Source: Lacibacter sp. H375
Lineage (GTDB): Bacteria; Bacteroidota; Bacteroidia; Chitinophagales; Chitinophagaceae
Length of the DNA: 64,000 nucleotides
Direction of reading: 5' to 3'
NCBI RefSeq assembly: GCF_037892425.1
Contig: NZ_JBBKTT010000001.1
Location: 2,356,001-2,420,000 of the forward strand
The notes under the pieces: generated by a model
Seen by the model: the letters and a program-made list of their open reading frames with translations, nothing else
Databases searched by the model: none
What the model was told of the DNA's origin: nothing
Made by a program: the position numbers and the translations under genes
In this document: positions 7,997 to 16,854 of the stretch, piece by piece
How the letters are laid out: each line of letters starts with the position of its first letter
How positions within the stretch are numbered: position 1 is the stretch's first letter

Positions 7997-9217
7997 ATGA
8001 TTTTGATTATGGCATGGCGAAACATCTGGCGCAATAAAATGCGGAGCATTGTCATTATGCTCTCCATTGCATTGGGCTTATTTGCAGGAATCGGTGTGCT
8101 GTCGTTGTACAAAGGCATGATGCGGAGCCGTGTGCGTACGGTAATTGATGCCGAAGTTGGCCATTTGCAAGTACACGATTCCAATTTTAAAAAAGATTAC
8201 GAACCTGCATTTGTTATCAGCAATGGTTTGGGGATTTTAAAAAAAATCCGCAGCATGCCAGGTGTAAAATTTGCAGCGCCCAGAAGCATAACCAACGGAA
8301 TGCTGGCCACTGCAACAGGAAGCGCAGGTGTACAGATTAACGGTGTAGAGCCACAGGATGAATACAATGCATCTCAACTGAAAGCTAAAATAATGGATGG
8401 GAAATTATTTGACAGTACAAAGAAGAGTGAGGTGATGATTGGGAAAAAGCTGGCGAAGAAAATGAAACTGAAAACAGGATCGAAGTTGGTGCTTACGTTT
8501 ACAGACTCATCCGGCACGATCGTTTCCGCCGCTTTTCGTGTAGTTGCTGTGTATGAAAGCAACAATGCACCGCTGGATGAACGGAATGTATATATCAACA
8601 TTCATTCGATGAACGAACTGCTCACTACAGGTAATACCTTTCATGAAATTGTTGTATTGCTTAACAGGGATGAGGATGTTCCATTGCTGCAGCAACAAAT
8701 GCAGCAACAGTTCAGTAATTATAAAATTGAATCATGGAAAGAAATTTCACCTGAAACAGATTTAATGGTACAAACTACCGATCAGCTTTCATACATACTT
8801 ATGACCATCATCATGTTTGCGTTGGCATTTGGCATTATTAATACCATGCTGATGGCAATACTGGAACGCACCAAAGAAATTGGAATGATGGTAGCGCTGG
8901 GAACCAGTAAGATTAAAATGTTTCTGCTGGTGTTATCAGAAACCGTTTTTCTTACACTGGCAGGAGCACCTGTTGGTGTTTTAATTGGCTGGCTAGTTAT
9001 CAACTATTTCAATAAACATGGGTTGGATATGAGCGGTATGGGAAGGGAAATGATGAGCAGTTTTGGTTACAGCACATTGATTTTTCCGGAGTTCCCATCG
9101 GATAAGCTTGCGGGTGTATTATTGATTGTTTGCTGCACCGCACTGCTATCTTGTTTGTTCCCGGCAATAAAAGCTTTGAAGCTGCAGCCGGTGGAAGCAT
9201 TGAGAGGCATGCGCTGA
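7997..9217 (+). CDS. ABC transporter permease, FtsX/LolE type (second of two)
   Basis: This is a 406-residue MacB/LolC-E type permease. It has an N-terminal helix (MAWRNIWRNKMRSIVIMLSIALG), a periplasmic domain (about 40-260) and C-terminal FtsX helices (about 270-300, 315-340, 370-395), ending in LQPVEALRGMR. It resembles the permease at 4085-5305 over the whole length but is clearly divergent, as expected for two halves of one transporter or for an old duplication. It follows the solenoid protein by 19 bases. The ATPase starts 129 bases downstream. Confidence 0.9.
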   Translation: MILIMAWRNIWRNKMRSIVIMLSIALGLFAGIGVLSLYKGMMRSRVRTVIDAEVGHLQVHDSNFKKDYEPAFVISNGLGILKKIRSMPGVKFAAPRSITNGMLATATGSAGVQINGVEPQDEYNASQLKAKIMDGKLFDSTKKSEVMIGKKLAKKMKLKTGSKLVLTFTDSSGTIVSAAFRVVAVYESNNAPLDERNVYINIHSMNELLTTGNTFHEIVVLLNRDEDVPLLQQQMQQQFSNYKIESWKEISPETDLMVQTTDQLSYILMTIIMFALAFGIINTMLMAILERTKEIGMMVALGTSKIKMFLLVLSETVFLTLAGAPVGVLIGWLVINYFNKHGLDMSGMGREMMSSFGYSTLIFPEFPSDKLAGVLLIVCCTALLSCLFPAIKALKLQPVEALRGMR

Positions 9218-9346
9218 ATTCCCTTCAAGGGAAGAGAATTACTAAGCACATAAAAAAGTTGTTCGAATGATTAAGTGATGATAAAATAAATTTTGTTGAA
9301 ATGCCCATACGGATGAACTCGTTCTGCACGGGCCTAATTACAAAAC

Positions 9347-10126
9347 ATGAAAAACGAACGAAACACCAGTACTGTACACCTAATAACAGGTAACGATGGT
9401 AAGATGGAAACCGTAATTGATGCGCATAACATCAGTAAGGTGTATAATCCTGAAACCATACCGGTGTATGCTGTCAACAATGTGCATCTGCATTTGGAGC
9501 GTGGTGAGTTTACTGCATTGGTTGGTCCGTCAGGTTCGGGTAAAACAACATTGCTCAACATGATCGGTGGATTGGATAAACCCGACCAGGGAAATATCAT
9601 GATCAATGGTGTGGATATAACCAGGCTTTCTGCAAGACAGCTGATTGATTTTCGTTTACAGAATATCGGTTTCGTTTTTCAATCGTACAATTTAATCCCG
9701 GTATTAACGGCAAAAGAAAATGTTGAATTTATTATGCTGTTGCAGGGAGTGAAGAAAAAAGAACGGGATGAACGGGTGAAGCAATTATTCAAACAGATCT
9801 CGATGGAAGAAAAAATGGATACACGTCCGGCGCAATTATCCGGCGGGCAACAGCAACGGGTAGCTGTTGCACGAGCACTTGCATCAAAACCACAATTTAT
9901 TTTGGCAGATGAGCCGACAGCTAATCTTGATTCAAAGTCGGCAGCGAATCTGCTCGATATTATGGCCGATCTGAACAAGGAAGAAAACATTACGTTTCTT
10001 TTTTCTACGCATGATCAACGTGTCATCAGCAGAGCAAGAAGGGTCATCACATTGGTTGATGGAAAGATCGCATCAGATACTGCTGCTGTTGACATCACGC
10101 AGGCTCACACACTTGAAACAACCTGA
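9347..10126 (+). CDS. ABC transporter ATPase, LolD/MacB type
   Basis: The 259-residue ATPase has a Walker A motif GPSGSGKTT (60-68), Q-loop FQSYNLIP (111-118), signature LSGGQ (164-168), Walker B FILADE (184-189) and the switch histidine in STHD. The subfamily is the LolD/MacB/FtsE group that pairs with FtsX-type permeases, matching both permeases in this run. The native start may be the ATG at 9404, since the first 19 residues have no counterpart in the family. It ends immediately before the barrel protein gene with no intervening base, so coupling is likely. Confidence 0.94.
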   Translation: MKNERNTSTVHLITGNDGKMETVIDAHNISKVYNPETIPVYAVNNVHLHLERGEFTALVGPSGSGKTTLLNMIGGLDKPDQGNIMINGVDITRLSARQLIDFRLQNIGFVFQSYNLIPVLTAKENVEFIMLLQGVKKKERDERVKQLFKQISMEEKMDTRPAQLSGGQQQRVAVARALASKPQFILADEPTANLDSKSAANLLDIMADLNKEENITFLFSTHDQRVISRARRVITLVDGKIASDTAAVDITQAHTLETT

Positions 10127-11278
10127 ATGAAAGCCTCTCTATTGATAGTATCGGTTCTGTGTTGCCAATTTGCCTGGGCACAGGATAGCGTTGAATCAAA
10201 AGAAAAATGGGAGGTAAAAGGTTATCTCAAAAACATGGAGAACCTTACGTTTGATCATTTGAGCAAGCAGGTTACGTCCGGTAATTTGTTGCATAACCGT
10301 ATTAATATAAAATGGATGCCCTCTTCAACGTTTACGGCTGTGGCACAAATACGCAACCGTTTATTCTGGGGCGAGGAAATAAAACAGACAGCTTCTTTTT
10401 CATCACTTCTGAGAAATGAAAATGAAAAAATAAATCTGCAGGTACAATGGGTCAACTCTTCATCTGTCGTCCTGCATACAAATACTGAGCGCTTGTATAT
10501 TGATTACCGAACGGAAAAATGGACTGTAAGAGTTGGACGGCAACGCATCAATTGGGGTGTAACAACTACCTGGAATCCCAACGATGTATTTAACTCTTAT
10601 AATTTTCTTGATTTTGATTATGAAGAACGTGCAGGGGTAGATGCGGCCAAACTGCAATACCAGTTTAATGATTTCGGAAATATTGAACTTGCGTATGCAT
10701 CTATCGGTAATAACAAAGGCGATATTGCCGCTGCCCGTTTCTCCTTCAATAAATGGAATTATGATTTTCATGTACTAACCGGTTGGGTGTATAAACAGGC
10801 TTCAGCAGGAGCAGCATGGGCCGGCAGTATCAACGAGAGTGGAATAAAAGGAGAGCTGCAATATTATTTCAATAGTAAGGATAAGGATGATCGTTTGAAT
10901 GTTGTACTGGAATGGGATCATATGTTTAAGAAAGGCTGGTATGCAAATTTCAGTACGCTTTATAACAGCAGAGGTATTGATACGGTGGTGAATAACTTTG
11001 GCACTATTAATCTGAAACTGTCGCCACAAAACCTGATGCCCACCAAATGGAATTTAATTGCAACGGCATCAAAGGAAATTACTCCCTTATTGTCGGCTAA
11101 TGTGAGTGTGCTTTATACACCAGGTACCAACCTTTTGATATTGCTTCCTGCTGTTCGTTATAATCTTGCAACTAATCTTGATGCGGATCTTGTTGGGCAG
11201 AGTTTCTTTTCTGAACTCAATAGCTCATTTCGTGCAGTGAGTACACGAGCCATTTTACGAATGAAGTGGAGTTTTTGA
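10127..11278 (+). CDS. Outer-membrane beta-barrel protein (DUF1302-like)
   Basis: The 383-residue protein begins with a signal peptide (1-18, cleavage after WAQ). The remainder is amphipathic beta-strands with a final strand ending in WSF, the usual C-terminal aromatic of outer-membrane barrels. The central VGRQRINWGVTTTWNPNDVF stretch resembles the DUF1302-type porin relatives. Those are found elsewhere beside LolA-like proteins and membrane transporters. The ATG directly follows the TGA of the ATPase gene. The combination suggests the outer-membrane end of the same export route; direct evidence is lacking. A hairpin follows at 11325-11364. Confidence 0.8.
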   Translation: MKASLLIVSVLCCQFAWAQDSVESKEKWEVKGYLKNMENLTFDHLSKQVTSGNLLHNRINIKWMPSSTFTAVAQIRNRLFWGEEIKQTASFSSLLRNENEKINLQVQWVNSSSVVLHTNTERLYIDYRTEKWTVRVGRQRINWGVTTTWNPNDVFNSYNFLDFDYEERAGVDAAKLQYQFNDFGNIELAYASIGNNKGDIAAARFSFNKWNYDFHVLTGWVYKQASAGAAWAGSINESGIKGELQYYFNSKDKDDRLNVVLEWDHMFKKGWYANFSTLYNSRGIDTVVNNFGTINLKLSPQNLMPTKWNLIATASKEITPLLSANVSVLYTPGTNLLILLPAVRYNLATNLDADLVGQSFFSELNSSFRAVSTRAILRMKWSF

Positions 11279-11324
11279 AGTGTGAGTACAGAACTTGTTT
11301 CAGGCAGTATACTTATTGAAAAGA

Positions 11325-11364
11325 CCGGTAACATTTTCATGAGTTAAATTGAAAATACTACCGG
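11325..11364. terminator. Hairpin between convergent genes
   Basis: CCGGTAACATTTTCA (11325-11339) pairs with TGAAAATACTACCGG (11350-11364) at about 13 of 15 positions around a 10-base loop. It lies between the barrel gene and the convergent lipoprotein gene, so it probably serves both strands. There is no long T-tract. Confidence 0.5.
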
Positions 11365-11394
11365 CCTGTCATTACACGAAGAGTTCCCGTAAGA

Positions 11395-12027
11395 CTATTT
11401 CTGCTGCAGGATATTATTTTTCACCATTTCATTAATGATCAGCTTTCCGTACTCATGTCCTAAGCTTTCTGAGTTAGCAGGATCAAATGATTTTGTTTGT
11501 ACAGAATAGATCAAGGATTGTGTACTCATGTCATACACATTACTTTCCCAAAAATATTCAGTGTCGGTAACATAATATCCTTGTTCATAAATCCTGTAAT
11601 TAAGCGTTCCATAATACCCCCAGAAGCGATTGTAATAGATGCCATAGGGTGAGTAGTAAAGGCGGCCCGGTACATAGCTGCGTTCTTTTTGTTTATCGAG
11701 CAGCACAATAGTGATCACCGCATCGACAGCACTCGCTTTTAATTTGCTAACCGCTTCAGCTTCGGTCATATTGCTGAAAGCTTTTGGTCCGTATTCACTT
11801 AATGAGCCTACTGCATTGTAGCCTTTCTCTTTCAGGTCACCCACCAGGTGTGCTTCCATTTTCTCCTGCAGGCTCCTGTCTGTATCACGGATCAACCCGA
11901 GTACCAGTATTTTACTGTATTGCTTTGCTTCAATGTTTTGTGCCTTCCAACTGCTTGTAATTTTTGTAGAGGTACATCCTGTGAGCAAAAAAACAAGAAG
12001 TACTGCCAGCCATTTTATCTTTTTCAT
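11395..12027 (-). CDS. Lipoprotein of unknown function (DUF4136-like features)
   Basis: The 210-residue protein has a lipoprotein signal (hydrophobic LAVLLVFLLTGC, with C18 as the lipidated cysteine). The mature part has a strand-helix pattern: KILVLGLIRDTDRSLQEKME, then a KLKASAVDAVITIVLLD segment. A tyrosine-rich stretch follows (about 120-155), then a predicted strand SLIYSVQTKSFDP. Position and pattern recall DUF4136 lipoproteins such as the one at 32873-33460, but the usual TFAW motif is absent. Attachment to the outer or inner membrane is likely. Function is unknown. It lies downstream of hsp20 on the same strand. Confidence 0.75.
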   Translation of the reverse strand: MKKIKWLAVLLVFLLTGCTSTKITSSWKAQNIEAKQYSKILVLGLIRDTDRSLQEKMEAHLVGDLKEKGYNAVGSLSEYGPKAFSNMTEAEAVSKLKASAVDAVITIVLLDKQKERSYVPGRLYYSPYGIYYNRFWGYYGTLNYRIYEQGYYVTDTEYFWESNVYDMSTQSLIYSVQTKSFDPANSESLGHEYGKLIINEMVKNNILQQK

Positions 12028-12080
12028 ATTTACCTGTTTTATTTTTTCACAGATAATGATAGCAGGCGGTGAAAAAGAGA

Positions 12081-12527
12081 TCAGTAAACAACAATTCGTA
12101 ATGCTTCTGTTTTTACAGGGGCTGATTCTTTAGGAATATAAATATGCAGAAGACCTTCTTTGTAAGATGCTGATGCTAATTCAGGGTTTACATTGTCAGG
12201 CAAAAGTATATGCCGGTCGAAGCAATCATAATTGAACTCATGCAAATGAAAGTTTTCAGTAACACAATCAATACTGCTCTTCACAAACAGCGCAATTGAT
12301 AAAATATGATCTTTCACTGCAAGTAGAAAATTCTCCCGTTTTACGCCGGGTATGGCTACTTCAATAGTAAAACTCTCTGCTCTGTCACGCACATTCACCA
12401 ATGGCTGCACAACTGTACCTTCCCTGTGTAACTTCAGTTCTTCAGCCAAACGTTCAAGTTCAGGTAAAGGAGTATATTCTCCGGGATAGATATAGTGCAC
12501 GCTGCTTTTTGAAGTATAATGTTCCAT
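12081..12527 (-). CDS. Hsp20/alpha-crystallin family small heat-shock protein
   Basis: This is a 148-residue protein. The alpha-crystallin domain covers about residues 45-135: FTIEVAIPGVKRENFLLAVKD at its start, HILLPDNVNPELASASYKEGLLHIYIPK at its end (the A-x-x-x-n-G-v-L motif is recognisable). A short C-terminal tail follows, without a clear I-x-I motif. The middle contains an unusual segment with a cysteine (ALFVKSSIDCVTENFHLHEF). It would be a holdase chaperone binding unfolding proteins under stress. It sits in a same-strand group of stress genes (ferritin-like, hydrolase, phosphoribosyltransferase). Confidence 0.88.
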   Translation of the reverse strand: MEHYTSKSSVHYIYPGEYTPLPELERLAEELKLHREGTVVQPLVNVRDRAESFTIEVAIPGVKRENFLLAVKDHILSIALFVKSSIDCVTENFHLHEFNYDCFDRHILLPDNVNPELASASYKEGLLHIYIPKESAPVKTEALRIVVY

Positions 12528-12643
12528 ATTTAAGATTTACAAGTTTGGCAATCGGTTTTTTCGCACCACCTTGTTTTCATAAGCAGGTACATACTTTCAA
12601 CAGGGACTAGGTTAATGTTTAATTTCAGGAATACATACTTAGT

Positions 12644-13306
12644 TTAATAGAATTTTTCTTTTTGTTGCAGGTTATTGATATAGGTTTTCACGTCTTCATC
12701 CGTTACCTGTTTAAAATCGTCGTAAAAAGCACCAACGCCATAGAACTCTTCTGCTATCAGCAAACAAATGAACTCATCTGTTTCTTTTGCTAATTTTTTG
12801 TATGCTTCTGCAGAAGTAACCGGAACAGCTATAATTATTTTTTCGGGTTCTTCTTTGCGTATCACTTTCAACGTGGCCAGCATGGTGTTACCTGTGGCAA
12901 TACCATCATCCACAATAATGACTGTTTTACCTTTCAATGGAAGAATTGTGCGATCACCCATAAATTTCTGCTGCATGTCTTTTAATTTATCCTGCACTCT
13001 CTTTACTTCCTGTTGAATATATACTTCCGTTACATCATCATGTGGTATTACAAAGTAATCACTAAGGCTGGCAGCACCAATGGCATATTCTTTATTGATA
13101 GGATGACCAATCTTTTTCGTGAGCACCAGTTGCATGGGGAAATTTAATTCACTTGCAACTGTATATGCAACAGGCACACCCCCTCTGGGAACGGCCAATA
13201 CAACACATGGGTCTATCACATACTTCTTCAGTTTAAATGCTAACTGTAAACCCGCATCCATTCTGTCATTGAATGTCATGGTTTTTTCGTTTAACTGTTT
13301 ATGCAT
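12644..13306 (-). CDS. Phosphoribosyltransferase-domain protein
   Basis: The 220-residue protein has the type I PRTase fold. The PRPP-binding loop VIIVDDGIATGNT spans about 129-141. An early LAVPRGGVPVA segment (38-47) and a KKIGHP stretch match the stand-alone PRTases often encoded beside dienelactone-hydrolase-like proteins and Hsp20. The physiological substrate of that group is not known; they are generally not true purine salvage enzymes. The start overlaps the 3' end of the hydrolase gene by 8 bases, so translation is probably coupled. Confidence 0.9.
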   Translation of the reverse strand: MHKQLNEKTMTFNDRMDAGLQLAFKLKKYVIDPCVVLAVPRGGVPVAYTVASELNFPMQLVLTKKIGHPINKEYAIGAASLSDYFVIPHDDVTEVYIQQEVKRVQDKLKDMQQKFMGDRTILPLKGKTVIIVDDGIATGNTMLATLKVIRKEEPEKIIIAVPVTSAEAYKKLAKETDEFICLLIAEEFYGVGAFYDDFKQVTDEDVKTYINNLQQKEKFY

Positions 13307-13952
13307 TCACTGGCTGCAGATATTTCAGAAACCATTTTGCTGCAAGCTTTTCTACAATTTCCATTTTGCCTTCTTCTTCAAACAAATGCGTGGCACCCTC
13401 TACAATATCAAGGCGTTTAACACAGGTAAGCTGTTCGTATGCCTGGCGGTTCAGCTCAAGTACAACAGCATCTTCTCCTCCCACAATCAGTAAAGTGGGA
13501 GCAGTTACTTTATATAATTCATCTGCTGCCAAATCTGGCCTGCCACCTCTCGATACCACTGCTGCTATTTCCGGTAAGCGTGCCGCAGCCTGCAATGCAG
13601 ATGCAGCACCTGTACTGGCACCAAAATAGCCAATGCTGCAACCTGCTGCAGCCGGATGTTTTTCCAGCCATTTGGTAACATTATACAGGCGCTGTGTGAG
13701 CAGGCGTATATCGAAACGATTTTGGTAACGCCTATCTTCTTCAAGTGTGAGCAGGTCGAACAGCAAGGTTCCGAAATTCTGTTCGTGCAGGTAAGCAGCA
13801 ACCATGCGGTTGCGTGGACTGTGTCGGCTGCTTCCGCTTCCATGTGAAAAAATTACAATACCCTCTGCATTTAAAGGAATAATCAATTCACCCTCCAGTA
13901 CAACAGTACCGAGCGGAATATCGATTTCACTATTAAACCGGAAATTCATCAT
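13299..13952 (-). CDS. Alpha/beta hydrolase, dienelactone-hydrolase-like
   Basis: The 217-residue protein has an alpha/beta-hydrolase fold. The oxyanion-side motif IFSHGSGSSRHSPRNR is near 34-48. The nucleophile elbow is GASTG (S113), the acid is in VGGEDAVV, and the histidine is in EGATHLFEE near residue 197. There is no signal peptide. Genes of this type are repeatedly linked to the stand-alone phosphoribosyltransferase that overlaps it here, suggesting one pathway. The substrate is unknown. It lies 15 bases downstream of the YciE-type gene. A Met at the second codon is an equally possible start. Confidence 0.88.
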   Translation of the reverse strand: MMNFRFNSEIDIPLGTVVLEGELIIPLNAEGIVIFSHGSGSSRHSPRNRMVAAYLHEQNFGTLLFDLLTLEEDRRYQNRFDIRLLTQRLYNVTKWLEKHPAAAGCSIGYFGASTGAASALQAAARLPEIAAVVSRGGRPDLAADELYKVTAPTLLIVGGEDAVVLELNRQAYEQLTCVKRLDIVEGATHLFEEEGKMEIVEKLAAKWFLKYLQPVNA

Positions 13953-13967
13953 TGCTTCTGGTTTTTC

Positions 13968-14495
13968 TTATGGTAAAACAATCGGCGACTTTGCTCTTAT
14001 GTTTATTTCGTACTGTGCGAGTTGTGTTAAACGGTCGTCAATTTGTTTTTCCTGCACTTCTGCCTTATGGAAAAAATTAGCAGCTTTCTCCATACCCAAT
14101 GTGTTGGCAAAAGCGGCAGATGTTCCATAAGCACTGATCTTAAAATGATTGATCATTTGCACGCTTGCCAACAGGCAGGCGTCTGTCACTTCAGCGTCGG
14201 CACACATAACCAGTTTTTCATTTGTATCCTGAATATAAGCGCTCATGATGCGGTTCATAAGACTTAATGAAGTAAGCCGTTCCGCATTTACAAATTCTTC
14301 CAGGTTGGTCAAATGTTCGCCAATGTCATCTTTGTACCTCTGCAAAACCGTTTTCAGTTTCAATGAACTGGCTTTGCTGATCCATTGAGGTAATGCATTG
14401 CTCAATTGCATTTCTGCACTGGAGAATTTACTTGCTTCATGATCGAGCAGGTTGTGGAGCGTTGTAATAGTTGTGAGTTCCTGTTTCATATGCAT
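13968..14495 (-). CDS. Ferritin-like protein of the YciE/YciF (DUF892) type
   Basis: The 175-residue all-helical protein matches DUF892: an opening ITTLHNLLDHEASKFSSAEMQLSNALPQ, a central SLKLKTVLQRYKDDIGEHLTNLE, and a CADAEVTDACLLASVQMINHFKIS segment, giving a four-helix ferritin-like bundle. The E. coli relatives YciE/YciF are stress induced; metal binding is suggested but the function is unclear. Starts at 14495 or 14489 (ATG) are both possible. It is the first gene of the stress-type run to 11395 and diverges from the membrane protein at 14681. Confidence 0.85.
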   Translation of the reverse strand: MHMKQELTTITTLHNLLDHEASKFSSAEMQLSNALPQWISKASSLKLKTVLQRYKDDIGEHLTNLEEFVNAERLTSLSLMNRIMSAYIQDTNEKLVMCADAEVTDACLLASVQMINHFKISAYGTSAAFANTLGMEKAANFFHKAEVQEKQIDDRLTQLAQYEINIRAKSPIVLP

Positions 14496-14680
14496 GCATT
14501 TTATCGTGACCGAATATATTTCATTGAATAACTTTTTCCAATGATGACTATCATGCGATTTCTGACTATACTCATTGCTTTTTGTGTTAAAAAGAATGTG
14601 TTTTGGAATGATGATTGTGGCTCTCTTTTTCGCAATAAAAAATGTTCCCCCGGAACTACTATTAAAATAAAAATGAAGAC

Positions 14681-15067
14681 ATGAAACTGTTTTTATTTCT
14701 GCTTACGGCATTTGTGGCTCTTACAGCTATTGTATCAGGGGCATTACTTATGAGTTACCCCGAAGGTTCTTTGTTCGGCATGACAACTGCGTTACTTAAA
14801 GCAACACCGTTCGGTAATTTTTTTGTGCCTGGTTTAATACTTTGCATTGTGGTGGGCGGAACAAATCTCATAGCTGTACTGCTTAATATGCAGAACCACC
14901 CGATGCGTTACAATTGGAGCATTGGCGGCGCCGTAATGCTTATAGGTTGGGTGGTAGTGCAAATGCTGCTCATTGCTGTGCTGCATTGGTTACAGTTTGT
15001 ATATCTCGGTATTGGATTAATGATGTTGTTGCTGAGCTGGCAATTGAAAGGTAAATGGGCGGTGTGA
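14681..15067 (+). CDS. Small four-helix membrane protein of unknown function
   Basis: The 128-residue protein has four hydrophobic segments: about 4-24, 45-65 (FFVPGLILCIVVGGTNLIAVLL), 78-98 and 103-121. A short extracytoplasmic loop between the first two carries SYPEGSLFGM. This layout is common among small Bacteroidota inner-membrane proteins annotated as hypothetical. I do not recognise a named family. It stands alone on the plus strand between the stress group and the convergent mla operon. Confidence 0.75.
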   Translation: MKLFLFLLTAFVALTAIVSGALLMSYPEGSLFGMTTALLKATPFGNFFVPGLILCIVVGGTNLIAVLLNMQNHPMRYNWSIGGAVMLIGWVVVQMLLIAVLHWLQFVYLGIGLMMLLLSWQLKGKWAV

Positions 15068-15079
15068 AAAATTGACGTA

Positions 15080-16072
15080 TCATTTCTTCTTTTCCGCTTC
15101 TTTCTTCTGCTTTTCCAATCGCCTGAAATAACCCCTGAACAAAAAATTAGTTTTCAACGCTTCCATGTTCTGGTTAAAACCATCGGTTCCTTTTTCAATA
15201 TTCTGCAAACTGTTATTCAGCTTTTGCACAAGAATAGAATCTTTCAGTAAACTATGAACAGGGCCTTTGCCATAGTTCAGATCGTTTTTAACAGAAAGAG
15301 TAAAAGCATGTAAATCGGTTGCCAGCGAGTCGGCATTGCTGCCCACCAGTTTTATTTTTTCAATGGCTTCATTCAGGTTGTAAGCAATGGCTGTATCAGT
15401 AATAATTTTTCCCAGCGATCCTTTGCCTTGTTTTACATCACCAATAATGGTTTGCAAATCTTTCACCATCAAATCTGCTTTTACTGTTGCTGAGCGAATG
15501 TTATTGACTGATGCAAGAATATTTTTAGGTAATGCTTTGTTGTCGAGCACTTCCCACAAAGCTGAGCTGTTGTTAATGCGGTGAACAGTTGTTTTCAGAT
15601 CTTCTGAAATAACAGCTACGTTCTGGTTGGTGCGGTTCAAAAGCTCCAGCATCTCATCGGTGCTGATGATTTTCTTGGTGCGTAATACATCGCCGCTCAC
15701 TGCAAATGCTGATCCGTCTTTTGCGGGTGTGATCTGCAGTAATTTATTTCCCATCAAGCCATCGGTTGAAATGCTTACCACATCATTCACACGGATATAT
15801 TGTTTCATGTCTTCTTCAATCAACATCGTTACTTCTATGGATGTATCGTTAATGATGGAAACTTTTTTTACTGTGCCCACCTGTATACCTGCATAACGGA
15901 TATTGTTGCCTGGTGTTAAACCCTGCACATGTTCAAACCTTGCTTTCAAAACATAATTACGGCTGAAGAGATTGCTGTCTTTGCCAATCATATACAAACC
16001 TAAAATGAGCAGGAACAACCCGGCAAACATGAAAATGCCCAGTTTGATGTTATTTATTGTTTGCTTTGCCAT
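15080..16072 (-). CDS. mlaD: MCE-family lipid-transport protein MlaD
   Basis: The 330-residue protein has one N-terminal membrane helix (about 10-28), an MCE domain (about 38-115: LKARFEHVQGLTPGNNIRYAGIQVGTVKKVSI) and a long helical C-terminal part (about 135-315) with NLNEAIEKIK-type heptads. MlaD hexamers form the periplasmic ring of the Mla phospholipid transporter. The longer helical tail than in E. coli MlaD (183 residues) is usual for diderm MCE proteins that extend through the periplasm. It overlaps the mlaF 3' end by 19 bases, the third gene of an E-F-D operon. No mlaB or mlaC is adjacent. Confidence 0.92.
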   Translation of the reverse strand: MAKQTINNIKLGIFMFAGLFLLILGLYMIGKDSNLFSRNYVLKARFEHVQGLTPGNNIRYAGIQVGTVKKVSIINDTSIEVTMLIEEDMKQYIRVNDVVSISTDGLMGNKLLQITPAKDGSAFAVSGDVLRTKKIISTDEMLELLNRTNQNVAVISEDLKTTVHRINNSSALWEVLDNKALPKNILASVNNIRSATVKADLMVKDLQTIIGDVKQGKGSLGKIITDTAIAYNLNEAIEKIKLVGSNADSLATDLHAFTLSVKNDLNYGKGPVHSLLKDSILVQKLNNSLQNIEKGTDGFNQNMEALKTNFLFRGYFRRLEKQKKEAEKKK

Positions 16073-16848
16073 TGTTCAAAAAATTGTTTTACGAGCGGAT
16101 CATTATTTTGTTCCAGTTCCTGATAGCTTCCTTGCGTATAACATTTCCCATCGATCAGCATTACAATTCGGTCGGCTGTCATGCGTATGCAATTCATATC
16201 GTGTGAAATAATGATCGATGATGTGTTGTATTTCTCACCCATTTCCAGCATCAGTTCACTGATCTCTTTAGCAGTGATGGGGTCAAGCCCTGTTGTAGGT
16301 TCATCATACAACATGATCTCCGGATCTAGAATCAATGTTCTTGCCAATGCAATGCGTTTACGCATACCACCAGAAAGTTCAGCTGGCATCATATCAACGG
16401 TGTGTGCCAGGCCAACATTGGTTAGCACTTCCATCACTTTATCATTGGTTTCTGCTGCTGTTACTTTTATCCAATGACGACGCAACGGGAATTCAAGATT
16501 CTCACGCACCGTCATTGAATCATACAAGGCATTACTTTGAAACAGGAATCCCACTTTTGCACGAAGTATGTCTAGTTCTTTTATGTTGAGCTTTATCACA
16601 TCTTCATTTAAAACCATTATGTCGCCTGCATCCTGTTCCAGTAAACCGATAATGCATTTAATGAGTACAGATTTTCCTGAACCTGATTTGCCCAGTACAA
16701 CAACATTTTCTCCTCTTAATACATCGAGATTAAAATCTTTCAGCACATGATTGTTTCCAAATGATTTATACAAATGCCTGATTGAAATAACCGGCTCACG
16801 GTTTTCTTCAGTTATAGTTTTATGTTGTATTGTTTTCTCCTCAAACAT
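16054..16848 (-). CDS. mlaF: ABC transporter ATPase MlaF
   Basis: The 264-residue ATPase has Walker A GKSGSGKS (53-60), signature LSGGMRKR, Walker B IMLYDEPTTGLDP and a switch histidine in IISHDM. The GGMRKRIALAR signature is characteristic of the MlaF/Ttg2A group. It would power phospholipid movement between the membranes with MlaE and MlaD. The gene begins 6 bases after the mlaE stop and its end overlaps mlaD. An N-terminal extension of about 20 residues precedes the domain; the Met at 16848 is the first ATG. Confidence 0.93.
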   Translation of the reverse strand: MFEEKTIQHKTITEENREPVISIRHLYKSFGNNHVLKDFNLDVLRGENVVVLGKSGSGKSVLIKCIIGLLEQDAGDIMVLNEDVIKLNIKELDILRAKVGFLFQSNALYDSMTVRENLEFPLRRHWIKVTAAETNDKVMEVLTNVGLAHTVDMMPAELSGGMRKRIALARTLILDPEIMLYDEPTTGLDPITAKEISELMLEMGEKYNTSSIIISHDMNCIRMTADRIVMLIDGKCYTQGSYQELEQNNDPLVKQFFEQWQSKQ

Positions 16849-16854
16849 TATTCA

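Noticed and set aside
13439-13847. Plus-strand ORFs across the hydrolase gene
   Set aside because: They contradict the catalytic-motif-bearing minus-strand gene and share no domain.
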